33,728 nt of DNA from Ophiocordyceps camponoti-saundersi (nom. inval.) (GCA_003339415.1 PDHQ01000345.1:1-33728); one strand, 5' to 3'; positions 1 through 9,949 are shown, counted from the first letter of the stretch. Notes: generated by a model not told the origin, from the sequence alone. Numbers and translations: made by a program.

Positions 1-47
1 GTGAGGGGGGGATGTGGGGGCCGTTATTTTGTTGAGTGAGATGAGGT

Positions 48-118
<71 letters not shown>

Positions 119-914
119 GGAAACCGGGCCACAACGACTTCAAAGTCTCGAAAGGTTCCTGAGATCGTGTCGACCTGAGAAGAATGGGTGCAAAGGTAGG
201 TAGGTGTTCGGAGGTAGGTGGCACATGACAAGATGACGATGTCCCAACGCGTAGACTCTCGCTCCCCCCCTTTCGCGATGCGGCTGCTGCTCCACGAACC
301 AAGGAACACGTCGAGTTCGTGTTTGGCGTCGAACGCATCTTACTTTGCTTGACTTTTCTCGAGGGATCATTTTCAAATAAGCCCCTTTCTTTTTCCAAAT
401 CGTGGATACTGTTCCCTTCCTCGACAACACGTCGTAATCGTAAGCGTCGTCCTTGTAAGACGTTGTCGTTGTCTCATCATCATCATTCATCGTCATCGTC
501 ATCATCCGTCCTTCTTGCGCGGTGATGAATAGGGATGCCTGCGAGGCCCCGTCAGTTTTTCCTCTTACGAGGGCGAAGCCGCTTCTTGATGGACTGCTCA
601 GACTCCGGTTCCGGACTTGCGACGACGATGCAGGCACCGTCGGCAGATTTCTGCTGCTGGTCCGTAGCCGTCTCTACGGCGACGCCCTCATTCAAGGGCA
701 GGGCGGAGCCAATCGTCGGGATGGCTCCGAAACCGAACATGGCCAAGCTCTCCAGACAGACTTCAGGCCCCGGCATTGGAGCCGCCACCATCGGCGGTCC
801 GGGCCGTGGATGCCTCGTCACTTCACGGAGCGGCGGCAAAGTCGGCCTGGCGGTCCGTTGGCGTTTGGTCGGGCGAGGAGGAGTAGCGAATCTCACCGAG
901 GGAGCGCCCCGATC
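1..914. other. Non-coding left flank, 3' side of the 915-4449 gene
   Basis: No credible gene is visible here. The open frames in this stretch are low in complexity: one on the minus strand is open only because the G run reads as proline, and others are shadows of the C-terminal part of the neighbouring minus-strand gene. The stretch holds a very long G homopolymer near the left edge and a TCATCATCATT/TCGTCATC-rich patch around 470-510. It probably contains the 3' UTR of the gene that ends at 915. A gene cut off by the left edge cannot be excluded. Confidence 0.6.
48..116. repeat. 69-nt uninterrupted G homopolymer
   Basis: Sixty-nine consecutive G residues occur on the plus strand, bounded by T at 47 and TT at 117. 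Such a tract could form G-quadruplexes and is difficult to sequence and assemble, so its exact length should be treated as uncertain. Confidence 0.9.
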
Positions 915-1326
915 CTATCGGGTGTCCTCTCGGTCGTTCGCAAAGTCGGAAGACGACTTGTCCTGCCTGCTGCGTTTGCGCGGCCGGTTGACGTTCCAGC
1001 CGCGGATCTGCGTCGGCCCAGAGTTGGGCAGCGCTGCCGAAGAACCGGTTTCCTTGTGGTCCCAGAAGATGGTCCTGAGCTCCGGCTTGGGCCAAGCTCG
1101 GTGAGCCGGCACCGGGGCAGGCTGCAGCTTGCGGTACTTGCCGTTGGTCGCGTCCGCCGCCGCCGTCGCCGCCGGGCGCTGGTGTAGCGTCGAAGCCGAT
1201 GCTACCTGAGGTGTTCCGGGCGGGCTCTGCTGAACTATCTGCCCTCCCATGGGCCCAAGGTTTCCAAACGCTTGCGAGCCATACGCCGATGGAGGAGACG
1301 ATGCCAGGTAGCCCGGCTGCGGCTGC

Positions 1327-1362
<36 letters not shown>

Positions 1363-4300
1363 AGTTGCTGGTGAGGAGCCGGCAAGACCCTATCCATGCT
1401 CGAGGGCTGCACCGCAGGATGAGGAGCAGGGTGAGAAGCAGGATGAGGCTGCTCTGAATACGCGCGATTATAACCGCGAGGTGGAGGCGGGCCGTAATAA
1501 GAGTTGACGCCGGCCTGCATGCTGGACCTCATCCTGGCATCGTGCATGGGGTCCTCGAGGACCAGCGAATGGTTGTGGCCGCGCGGAGGGCGAAGAGGAG
1601 GCAACGGCTCGGCGCTCGCGTTGTGGGAGAAGGGCATCCTCGGATGGGCCGTCGACGCGGCGGGAAGCGGCGGAGGATAAGGGCCGATGCCTTGCTGGGG
1701 CCAGAAGCCGTGGCCGCCGTACGACTGGAGGGCGTTGGGGTGAGGGGGAGGCGGAGGCGGAGGTGGCGGAGGTGGCGGCGGCGGCGGCGGCGGCGGCGCT
1801 TGCGCCTCGCTTGCATAGCCCGGCATCCCGCGGGGATTGTAGGCGGGATCGACCGGTCGGCCGGCTGCCATGTGAGGATCGCGGTGGTCCTGCATGGCAT
1901 AGCCGGTGTAAAAGGCGTTCTGGCCCTGAACAGCCGAGTGAGGGGGGGGTACCTGTGTGGGGAGCTGGGGGTGATGCTGCGGCGGGTGCAGAGGCTGCTG
2001 CTGCAGAGCCGAATCCGGGTATTGGCTCGACTCGACGGCTGGCAACGGAGCCGACTGGCCCTGCATTAGAGGCGGCAGCTGGCCCACGGCGGCGCCCGAT
2101 TCCTGCATACGGGGCTTGAGTTTGCAGACCTGGGCCAGGAAGTTGAGGCCTAGGGTGTCGTCGTCGGGGGTGGCAGCGGGACCCGGGCGCGTCGAGGTGA
2201 AGACGTCACGTATCGCATCATATTGCGAAGCCTTGGAAGTGGACGGCGTGACGCGGGTGGCCTCTTTTGCTTCCTCAAAGGCCACGGCGTAGGCGAGGCA
2301 TGAGAGCATGCTCCTGTCCTCGTCGGGCTGCGGCTGCGGCTGCTGCGGCTGGTCCTGGTCCTGCTGAACCTGCTGGTCTTGCTGGTCTTGCTGGCCCTGC
2401 CGGTCTTGCTGGTTCTGCTGGTCTTGCTGGCCCTGCTGGGCAAGGTCGGCAGCGTCGTGCATGGCGACGTCATCGGCCTCGTCTGCTGCGGCCGGGGTCT
2501 GGACCGGATCTGCCTGATGCTGCTCCTCATCGGTAGAAGCCGAAAGAAGAGAGCTCGTCTGAAGCTCTCTCTCGGCGGTTCCGAGAGACCTGGCGAGGAG
2601 CTGCTCGTCCGAGTCGACGTATTCGGTGACGGCAACATCCTCTCGGTCGATGGCCGACGTCTTGCAGAAGCGGCGGAGGGAGGCCAACATCTGGCTCCGC
2701 AAGGGCGCCTCCTCAGCGCTGCGCTGGGTGGCGGTGACCATGAAGGAGCGCGAGGCGTGGGCGACGCGGCCGGATGGGTTCGCGATGTAAACAATGGGCT
2801 TGCCGGGCATGACATAGGGACCTGCCTCCTCGCTCTCGTTTCTGCTGCTGCAGAGGAACAGGCCGTGGCGGGGATGCAGGGCGTGTTTGTGGACGAGGTC
2901 TTGGTCAAAATCGTCGGGCGTCATGGTCGAGTAGTCGTAATTGACCATCCTATGGTCGATGTGTACGTGACTGCTGTTGGGCGACCAGGTGTACTTGTTG
3001 AGCTTTGGCTTGCCCCTGGTCTGTCGGGAAGGGTCATTGGTGGAATCGCGGAAGCCAATCTCGTGTTGCTCGAAGAAGACGGGACGAGGCATCATGAAGC
3101 GGTAGTGAACAATCTTTTCGCCGGGCGGGCCCGTCTTCCTGTGGACGTAGGAGCGGAGACCGTACTCGTCGGCGTCGGAGGCGTTCTTGGGGGGCTTGGG
3201 GCTCATCTGCTCCTGAGGGATCTCCTCGTCGTTGACAGGGGTCGCCGGCTCCGGAGACGTAGGGTTAGAGTCTTCGGGGGCCGGGGTGTTGACCTCGTTC
3301 GAGGCAGAGGCCTCCTTGGCGGCAGCGAGCAAGCCCTTGACCGGCTGCGGGGTGGAGAGCTCGGCGGGCGGGATAAGCTGGGCGTTGCGGGTCGCGTTGC
3401 GGGTGGCTTTCTTGGGGGTAGGCAGTCCGTCCGGCTGGGCCTGTGCCTTGCGCTTCGCAGCGGCCGGGGCCTTGCCCTTGACGACGGCCTTGGTCTTGGC
3501 GGGCTCCTTGTCAGCAATGGCCTCGGGCGACTTGGCGCGGGCCGCAGTGTTGGACCTTCTGGCGCCCTCGGCTTCGGAGACGAGGTTGCCGTCAATGAGC
3601 TCGTCCCAGTTGCCAAAGTCACAATCGAAGTGATCATCGTCGATGACACGGTACTCGAACCGATCATCGCGCAGCTACGGTGAAGGCGTCAGTCGATCTG
3701 GGGCAGAAGAGAAGAGAAAGGCAGGGTGTTGGCATTCGAAGACTTACATCGAACGGAAGATTCTTGGCGTGTAAAGATGAAAGCAGGCGAAGCTTGTTTA
3801 GCAATCCATCATAGTACTGGTCGTACAAGTCATCCAGTCGATTCTATCAAGCAGTGTTAGCAGAGGCATAGCAGAGGCAAGCGGAAGCGGAAGAAGAGGA
3901 AGAAGGACAAGAAGAAGAAGAAGGGAAAGAAAAGAAGGATGACTGGAAATTTACCTCAAACTCGTCTTGGGCGATTTGCGTCTTTGCTCGCAGAGTGTTC
4001 TGAGCCAGCTGCATGTTATAGCGGTTCCTGGCCTCATGAACAGTGACGACCTTGTCGAACTTTTGCTTGAGTTGATCGGACATGTGGCGAACAAGTTGAT
4101 GATCCAGGTGAGCATCAGGACGTTGCAGAAGGTCTTGGACGCTCCTCCCACAGAGCTCAGCGAGGGCGGGCTTGACGAGGTCGACAACCTTGTGAAAGTT
4201 GGCCTCGAGATGGCGTTGACGATCAGTCGCGGCCTGGACTCGAATCTCTGCCAGGTCCTTGAACTTTGACGTTTCCTGGTCGCCGCCATTGGGCTTTTGC

Positions 4301-4449
4301 TTCGCGGCGGCGGCGGCGGCAGCGGCATAGCTGGAATTTCCACCACCGCGACCTTTGCCGCGACCACGACCACGACCTCTTCCTCGGCCGCCTCGGCCGC
4401 CGCCACGAGCAGTGCCCGTGGCCGGCTGGCGCACAGGCTCAGATGGCAT
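915..4449 (-). CDS. Unrecognised low-complexity nuclear-like fungal protein, three exons
   Basis: The model joins exons 4449-3955, 3843-3748 and 3674-915, all in phase 0, with GT-AG introns of 111 and 73 nt; the product is 1,116 residues. Translation starts at the first ATG of the frame. Residues about 13-37 are an RG/GR-rich box like those that bind RNA or chromatin. Residues 60-197 are predicted mostly helical and charged. A conserved-looking, non-repetitive block (about 368-560) includes the strings HYRFMMPRPVFFEQHEIGF and VHIDHRMVNYDYSTM. The rest is poly-Q, QQD repeats and a long poly-P run, and the C-terminus has basic KRSR-like patches. There is no signal peptide or membrane segment. 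I infer a nuclear RNA- or chromatin-associated role from composition only; no family was recognised. Its 5' end faces the THOC7 gene across a shared upstream region. Confidence 0.75.
1324..1362 (-). repeat. CAG-type trinucleotide repeat coding poly-glutamine
   Basis: The plus strand shows a run of GCTGCTGCTG units, which reads as consecutive CAG codons on the minus strand and gives a poly-Q run in the C-terminal half of the 1,116-residue protein. It is a coding microsatellite likely to vary in length between strains. Confidence 0.8.
1742..1800 (-). repeat. Proline-codon repeat coding a long poly-proline run
   Basis: GGCGGA/GGC repeats on the plus strand read as about 19 consecutive proline codons in the same low-complexity protein. 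Long poly-P runs of this kind commonly bind profilin, SH3 or WW domains, but no partner can be inferred here. Confidence 0.8.
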
Positions 4450-4530
4450 GGCGAGCAACGACTATCATATAGCTATGGCGAAGGGGGATGAGGACTGGTG
4501 TGTATTTTTTTTTCTTGTTTGGGAGGTTTT

Positions 4531-4554
4531 GTGTGTGTGTGTGTGTGTGTGTGT
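4531..4554. repeat. (GT)12 dinucleotide microsatellite
   Basis: Twelve perfect GT units lie about 80-105 bp upstream of the start codon of the left-hand minus-strand gene. Seen directly in the sequence. Confidence 0.9.
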
Positions 4555-4659
4555 TGGTTTTTTTTTTTGGAGGGGAGACTGATGACGTTTTTGGTGAAGA
4601 CGACTTGAAGGAGGCGGCTGTCTCGCTTTCGCTCCCTTTTTGGGGTTAAGGCGAAAGGG

Positions 4660-4783
4660 AAAGGAAGCGAGAGAAGAGAGCGAGAGAGAGAGAGAGATGG
4701 ATAGAGAGCGAGATAGAAAGGCAGGGAATATGTGGGTGGAGAGGGATGGAGAGATGTGAGATGGAGTGAGAGGGAAGAAGATG

Positions 4784-4815
<32 letters not shown>

Positions 4816-4835
4816 AAGAGAGAGAGAAAACACGT
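4660..4835. repeat. GA-rich (polypurine) tract
   Basis: An imperfect AG/GAGA/GAAA tract runs for about 175 bp on the plus strand. On the strand of the left-hand gene it is a polypyrimidine tract ending about 210 bp before the ATG, in the position expected for a fungal CT-rich core promoter or 5' UTR element. Confidence 0.7.
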
Positions 4836-5184
4836 TAAAAACGGAGAGATGGGCAAAAGTCGAGTGAAGATCAAGTGAGTGAGTAAAAGACGTGCGTGTG
4901 TGGTAAACGTGGTTGGTGTGAAAGCCGGTAGTTCGTTCGGCTCTCTGCCCCCCCCTTCAGCTCTTGATCCTCTCGCTCTCTAGTAAAAAAAACAACAGAG
5001 TGATGGCGTGTTTGAAGAGAGTGATGAAGAGCGACGGATGGAGAGGGTTTGGAAAAGGGCAAAGCAGACTGATTACGCGGGATGAGCGCGATGCCAAGAG
5101 AGACAAAGGATGAAGTGAGGTGTGAAGTGTGAGGTGTGTGCGTTGCCTCTTGGGTGTGTGTAGTCGCAGGCCTCGCTCGCAACC

Positions 5185-5206
5185 GGGGGGGGGGGGGGGG
5201 GGGGGG
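5185..5206. repeat. 22-nt G homopolymer
   Basis: Twenty-two uninterrupted G residues lie in the divergent promoter region. This is the second long G run of the window. Confidence 0.9.
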
Positions 5207-5639
5207 CGTGTGTGGAAGGGGAAGATTCTAGGTTGGCGGCGTGACGAAATATTAATAGTACATACGTGAGTCACGAGCGTGCGTGCGCGCAGAGGTGTGC
5301 ATGTACCTAGGTACCGCCTACTGATTTTCGAAGCCTCGTTGCTTGCAGGCATTTATTATCCCCTTGGCGGCGTCTAAAAGCCCTTTTAAAGCCACGGGCT
5401 GAGGGTTGATGTGCAGCCAATAGGGACGCCGCGCACTTGTTTTCTAGGAAACGCCACTACCTACCTATGTAGGTTACAACAGGCCACTGAAGGTGGTATC
5501 GAAGTGCTAACAAAGTCGGGCTTGAATGCAGTAGTAGAGTCTGCAGCTGCAGCAAGCAGGCGAATATTGGTTCACCAGGTGGCTGCTAATAGGCTGATGG
5601 CCCAATAGTCCTCACTTTATTCACAAAAAAATCACAACC

Positions 5640-5771
5640 ATGGACGACAAAGGAAATCTAGAATGGCCTACAGCTGATGAGTCAGCAACTGCATCAATCT
5701 ATCCACACCTCACCTACGAGCCCTGGCTCAGAGCATCACCACCGGCACCAGCCAGCCTCAGCTTCCGGTAA
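5640..5771 (+). other. 43-codon upstream ORF (or alternative 5' coding exon) of THOC7
   Basis: An ATG at 5640 opens a 43-residue frame that closes at TAA 5769-5771, 41 bp before the THOC7 start. The stop lies inside a potential splice donor: joining 5767 to 5803 (GT at 5768, AG at 5801-5802) would fuse this ORF in frame to THOC7 and add about 46 residues. The implied intron would be only 35 nt, short even for a fungus, so a translated or regulatory uORF is the simpler reading. Confidence 0.35.
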
Positions 5772-5812
5772 CATCAAACTATAATTCTCCAGCCTTGCGC
5801 AGGTTCGACGCT

Positions 5813-6838
5813 ATGGCATCATGGAATCTTCTCGACGAACGGAGCGAGTCTGAGCTTCATAAGACGCGACTGCTCAACGTCGAGGAGAAGCCACTGAAGC
5901 GCATCACCAAGCGGCTCGCCGCCATCTCCTCGGCCGTTTCCCGCGCCAGGGGTGCGCTGGACAAGTCCTCTTCAGATCAAGATGACGGCCCTGGCGGCTC
6001 CGGCGAAGGTCGCATCTCTGGAGACGACGGCGGAAACGGCGACGGTCGAGGCGAAAACTCGCTTCTCACCGACCTGACGCACGACTTCGCCGCCTTCGAC
6101 AGCAGCATCGCCCGCTTCCAATTCCTCTTCGACGCCAGCATGCGAGAACGCGAGCGCTACGGCGCAGACCAGCAACGGATCCTATCCGAATGCGAAGCCG
6201 TACGGAACAACAACAGCCGACTACGCGAACAGCTCGACGCCGCCCGGGCAACGCTCGCCCAACGCAACAAGTTCGACGAGCTGGCCGAGCGCATCACATC
6301 AAACCGACTGCTACGCCCGCGCGACGACCAGCGCGTAAACCTCGCCAAGCTGGAGGAAGAGTGTCGCGAGCTGGAGCGCGAGAGCGAGACTTACAGCTGT
6401 ACTTGGAAGGAGAGGCGAGATCAGTTCAACCGGATAATGGAGGAGGGCATGATGCTTCGCCGTCTCATTCGCGACGAGAAGGAAGAGGTTGATCGACGCG
6501 AGGGCATGAACGAGGATGCAGACGATGATGCTGATGCGCCTACCGGCCAGACGCCCAGGATGGCCACCGCCACCGGCGACGAATCTACCCCCCAGGCCGC
6601 CGATGGCAATAACAGTCAGTCGATGAAGATCGCTGCCGCAGCTCGTCGTCTCGAGGCTAGTGACGCGGATACGCCTGCGCGGTCGGATCAGGCTCCCGAC
6701 GATGGGTCCCGGGATGATGTCGACATGGAGGATGGCGAGGAGCGTCCGACGGCGACGGCGGGGACTGACGATGGCCGAGGGGGTGGTAACCGTGGGATAG
6801 AGAGCACGGAGGAGGAAAACATGGTGGTAGACGAGTGA
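5813..6838 (+). CDS. THO complex subunit 7 (Thoc7/Mft1)-like
   Basis: A single-exon frame of 341 residues from the ATG at 5813; the frame is open further upstream but without an ATG until a possible spliced 5' exon. The N-terminus carries the string HKTRLLNVEEKPLKRITKRL, typical of the Thoc7/Mft1 family. It is followed by an acidic linker (about 50-80) and a long heptad-rich coiled coil (about 85-225), which in this family packs against the other THO subunits. The C-terminal third is acidic and disordered. THO couples Pol II elongation to mRNP packaging and export and limits R-loops in the nucleus. The gene converges on the tubulin cofactor A gene, with only 145 bp between stop codons and an AATAAA at 6976. 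The assignment rests on motif recall and could be another coiled-coil nuclear protein. Confidence 0.75.
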   Translation: MASWNLLDERSESELHKTRLLNVEEKPLKRITKRLAAISSAVSRARGALDKSSSDQDDGPGGSGEGRISGDDGGNGDGRGENSLLTDLTHDFAAFDSSIARFQFLFDASMRERERYGADQQRILSECEAVRNNNSRLREQLDAARATLAQRNKFDELAERITSNRLLRPRDDQRVNLAKLEEECRELERESETYSCTWKERRDQFNRIMEEGMMLRRLIRDEKEEVDRREGMNEDADDDADAPTGQTPRMATATGDESTPQAADGNNSQSMKIAAAARRLEASDADTPARSDQAPDDGSRDDVDMEDGEERPTATAGTDDGRGGGNRGIESTEEENMVVDE

Positions 6839-6975
6839 TTCTCATTCCCTTTTTCTTACGTACATGCCCCTTTTCCCTGCTCAATACCCGCATGATATCA
6901 AAATACATAAGAGGTCTTTCCCTTCCTCTCAGTCTACACCCTTCTCCTCCCCTCGTACGCAACAAACAGTAAGGG

Positions 6976-6981
6976 AATAAA
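6976..6981 (+). terminator. AATAAA, candidate polyadenylation signal of THOC7
   Basis: A perfect AATAAA lies 138 bp after the THOC7 stop codon and 3 bp before the stop codon of the convergent gene. If used, the two 3' UTRs overlap. Confidence 0.35.
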
Positions 6982-6983
6982 AA

Positions 6984-7402
6984 TCAAGCCCGCCCATCCT
7001 CAGCCTTCCTAGCCCTCTCCAGCACAGCCCTAGCCCTCACCAAATCCTCACCCTCCCCCTCCTCCTGAGCAATCAGCTCCTCAAGCTTAGCAACAGCCTC
7101 ACGAATCCTCATCCTCAACGGCTTAAACACAGCCCTCGTCTGTTCCACGACCGCACGCTGCGAGCCCAAAAAATTCCAATAAGTCACACACAGAAATCAC
7201 GAAACAAAAGCCGGCGAAGAAAACGAACCTGCTGCTTTAAAAGAAATTCAGCGTTTCCATCATCGTCTTTTTCTGTTGGTATCTTCGAGAGCGCTTCTGC
7301 TCGCGCTTGTTGCTCTGCTAGTTCGGCGTGGTAGGACCTTTCTTCCTTTAGGAGTCTTTCTACTGAGCTTGTGCTGATGGCGAGCGGCGACGGGGCCGGC
7401 AT
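6984..7402 (-). CDS. Tubulin-binding cofactor A (tubulin-specific chaperone A)
   Basis: Two exons, 7402-7229 and 7157-6984, joined in phase 0 across a 71-nt GT-AG intron, give 115 residues, the usual size of this family. The protein starts MPAPSPLAISTSSVERLLKE, continues into a helical segment ending in EFLLKQQ, and after the intron has RAVVEQTRAVFKPLRMRI, matching the antiparallel three-helix fold of cofactor A (Rbl2 in yeast). Cofactor A captures newly folded beta-tubulin released from the CCT chaperonin and buffers free beta-tubulin in the cytosol. The second half is richer in Glu/Ala than usual but keeps the helical pattern. Unspliced reading runs into a stop shortly after LKQQ, which supports the intron. 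Confidence 0.92.
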
Positions 7403-8008
7403 GGTTGAGGATGATGATTTATTTATTGGGGGTTTCTTCAGCGTTATGTTGCGGTTTTATTTGGTTCTTGGCTTGGTGGTGGTTGTTGGGGAGTTGGTTC
7501 CTCTTCAGGGGGTTGGTTATATGGATGGATGGGTGGTGCTCGTCGCTTTCGCGGAGCAAACACGGCGCGCGCCGAGGTACAACCGGCTGTGCCCGTTGCC
7601 TCCCTCCCAACTGCCATCCATGCATCTCGGCTTCGCCCCTCTGCGAGATATCAACCACGCACTCGCAAATCACCGTCAGACAAGCATAGCGTACTGAAAT
7701 AAGGACTGTACGGATATTCATTCACCACAGATCTGTACGTAAACAATCCCCTACAGGCTGGCGTTGCTCCCAACTGCCGATACTGCCTACAGGCATACAC
7801 TTGTTCAACACCCTGTCCTATACCCAATCCCAACCTCAACAAGTTCCTCTCCATTCCCCCCTTTTGTACCTTGAAGACGTCTTCTCGTCCTTTTCCACGC
7901 AAAGCGCTTCAGTCCCGTATGTGATTTGGTATCTCCCAAACTCACCCCAACGCCGCCCGCCAACGCCCAGAAGCCCAAACCATGCCAGCAGGTAATTCAT
8001 ATCGTTAA
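7403..8008. promoter_or_regulatory. Intergenic region: cofactor A promoter and RAD21 3' flank
   Basis: This 606-bp interval separates two minus-strand genes. It contains the promoter of the cofactor A gene (left) and the 3' UTR of RAD21 (right). The small frames on both strands show no recognisable product. No repeat or RNA gene is evident. Confidence 0.5.
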
Positions 8009-9949
8009 TCACGCCTCCACCGCGACCGCCGGCGCGCTCATCGCCGCCGACTCCGGCTCGTTCTGGTGCGCTATCTCGCCCTCGGCCTCGCGCTCGGCCC
8101 AGTCACCCCAGAGACCCCGCTTGCCTCTGATTTTGATGGCGTCGCCAAGCCCGGCGCCTTGCTCTACCTTGATGGCGTCCTTGGTTGCCAGTACCAGGCA
8201 TTCAAAGAACATCTTGGTCGCCTCCGCCTTCGTTGCCCGCTTTTCTGGCAGTAGGGTTTGGAATACGACCGAAGTTTTTCTTCTCGTTTCTTCGTTCGTC
8301 GCCGCCTCGTCGCCGAATAGGTCGCGTAGGATGTGCACCGCGTGCTTGGTACCGATCGAGACCGGCCCGCTGTCGGCTGGGTGCACTATTGGCGCCGTCG
8401 TCTCGTCAAAGGCCGGCATTGGGCTGCTAGCCGACTCGGCCCGCTCGGGCTCATCGGCGGCCGCCATCTCCAGCACCGTTCCATCCGCCGCCACTGTTTG
8501 GTCGCCCAGCGCGTCGCCTTCGAAGCCGAACTCGACGTCGTCTCCGTCTCCAAGCTCAAGCCGCGGCGACTTGACGGCGCCCTGGTCGCTTTCAACGTCA
8601 GCGATGCCGCTGTCTCGTTTCCGCTTCAGATCGTTCATGCCGCTCATCGCCTCGACATGGAGCATGCCGTGTAGTTCCGATGCCCAGGCCGAGCTCCGGC
8701 CCTCCATCATGACCGACGACAGGAACCCGCCCGACTTTTGCATGTCCATGAGCGCCAATAGAAGCGGGTCGCGCGGCAAAAAGGCCGCCAACTTGACGAT
8801 GTTATGTCTGTCAGCCTGCTGCAGCTTGATGTGGCTGCTCGACAGCGCAATCTCGCTGTCGGGCATCATGATTTTCTGTTTCTTGGCGCGCTGCGCAGGC
8901 CGCCGCACCTTCGTGTGCTCAACCTCTTCCTCTTCTGGCTCGTACAGGTCTGTGTGGTTGTAGCGCGAATACTCGGCCTCGACTTCCCGGGCAAAGGCCT
9001 CATCGATGTCCGACAACGGGGACTCGGAAATGCGAGCGCGGTCCATGTCGGCGGCACCCGTCATCTCGGGGACTGCAGATTGATCGACCGGGTTGAAGCC
9101 AAAGTCGTCGTCAGCCATCTGAATGTCGCCTTCTTCGTCGGCAATGCGGACGGCGTTGTCGCCCAGTTCAGGCCCCAGCCCGTCTTCCTTGCTCAGCTCA
9201 GGCTCGCGGCGCGGCGCCATTTCTGTATCGCTTAGAACATCGTCTTCTACATCCCACGGGACGGCGGGCGCGTCTCGGCCCACTTCAAGGCTTTGGCTGG
9301 GGCCGCCGTCAATGTCGAGGCCAAAGTCGAGCTCGAGCTCGAGGTCGTCCATCGGAGCTAGAGCATCATCGTCCAGACCAGCGCTTTCCTGCAAAAATTG
9401 GCTATTGTCGAAGTCTTCTTGTAGATTAATGTCCCGGTTATTGGTGCGTCCCTTCCGACCAATAGGGGCGGCTGCCACCTCGTCGACTTGCGACATCTGC
9501 CACGAGGTGTCTGGTGGTGGAGGAAGGTCGAGATTGTCGTACTGCGTTATTCTGTCCTGCAGCAGCAGGGTCTCGCGGTTGGGCAGTTGCAAATTCGCCG
9601 CCAGGTCGTTATTACCGCTAGAGCGAAAAGCCTGGATAATGGTAAGAGGGTGGGAGAGGAAGAAAAGGAGGTGTAGAAGACAGACCATCTTGATCTTCAT
9701 CATGGCTTCATTACAGTCGTCCAACAGATAACGCGTCTTCCGCTGGTATATTCTGACGACACCGAGCAGCAGCTGGCTGCTGAGGCGCAAGGCCATGGGC
9801 GCCTGGTTAGGTGTGATGATGGCCTCGACGCTGTCGGTGACATTGGACTGCAGAACATGGTTCTTGGAAAGCTTGCGCTCGAGGTTAGCGGACAGCCAGA
9901 CGCGAGCCAACGGGCCATTGTTGTTCAGCAACGTCTCCGAGTAGAACAT
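8009..9949 (-). CDS. RAD21: Mitotic cohesin kleisin subunit Rad21/Scc1/Mcd1
   Basis: Two exons, 9949-9686 and 9631-8009, separated by a 54-nt GT-AG intron, give 628 residues. The first ~105 residues are the kleisin N-terminal domain that binds Smc3: MFYSETLLNNNGPLARVWLS, then the LERKLSKNHVLQSNV and QLLLGVVRIYQRKTRYLLDD segments. The middle is acidic and disordered, as expected for the linker that binds Scc3/Pds5 and is cut by separase. Residues about 507-580 form the C-terminal winged helix that binds the Smc1 head (FQTLLPEKRATKAEATKMFF). Cohesin entraps sister chromatids from S phase to anaphase. Because the first intron is a multiple of three without a stop, the unspliced frame stays open and would add 18 hydrophobic residues; the splice restores the usual N-terminal domain. 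The meiotic paralogue Rec8 is less likely. Confidence 0.93.
   Translation of the reverse strand: MFYSETLLNNNGPLARVWLSANLERKLSKNHVLQSNVTDSVEAIITPNQAPMALRLSSQLLLGVVRIYQRKTRYLLDDCNEAMMKIKMVCLLHLLFFLSHPLTIIQAFRSSGNNDLAANLQLPNRETLLLQDRITQYDNLDLPPPPDTSWQMSQVDEVAAAPIGRKGRTNNRDINLQEDFDNSQFLQESAGLDDDALAPMDDLELELDFGLDIDGGPSQSLEVGRDAPAVPWDVEDDVLSDTEMAPRREPELSKEDGLGPELGDNAVRIADEEGDIQMADDDFGFNPVDQSAVPEMTGAADMDRARISESPLSDIDEAFAREVEAEYSRYNHTDLYEPEEEEVEHTKVRRPAQRAKKQKIMMPDSEIALSSSHIKLQQADRHNIVKLAAFLPRDPLLLALMDMQKSGGFLSSVMMEGRSSAWASELHGMLHVEAMSGMNDLKRKRDSGIADVESDQGAVKSPRLELGDGDDVEFGFEGDALGDQTVAADGTVLEMAAADEPERAESASSPMPAFDETTAPIVHPADSGPVSIGTKHAVHILRDLFGDEAATNEETRRKTSVVFQTLLPEKRATKAEATKMFFECLVLATKDAIKVEQGAGLGDAIKIRGKRGLWGDWAEREAEGEIAHQNEPESAAMSAPAVAVEA

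Larger units (their letters stand above)
4450..5812. promoter_or_regulatory. Divergent intergenic region between the 1,116-aa gene and THOC7
   Basis: This region separates two divergently oriented genes and must hold both promoters. On the left it carries (GT)12 and a long GA-rich tract; read from the left gene this is a CT-rich tract just upstream of the start codon, a common feature of filamentous-fungal promoters. It also holds a 22-nt G run and a more complex stretch at 5400-5640. Several open frames here are only translations of GA or CT repeats and are not genes. I see no RNA gene. Confidence 0.6.

Noticed and set aside
24..398. Minus-strand frame of 124 residues ending in poly-proline
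   Set aside because: The frame is open mainly because the G homopolymer reads as proline; the rest has no conserved look.
522..1187. Plus-strand frames of 221 and 189 residues
   Set aside because: They overlap the C-terminal coding part of the minus-strand gene, are Arg-rich in the way GC-rich antisense frames are, and show no domain.
2379..3683. Plus-strand frame of 434 residues
   Set aside because: Antisense shadow of exon 3 of the minus-strand gene; composed of Leu/Gly/Val repeats from the antisense of QQD and PKP codons.
4465..5352. Minus-strand frames rich in Ser-Leu or His-Thr
   Set aside because: Translations of the GA, GT and G-run repeats in the divergent promoter.
7926..8963. Plus-strand frame of 345 residues
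   Set aside because: Lies wholly antisense to RAD21, Ser/Pro-rich, no domain.
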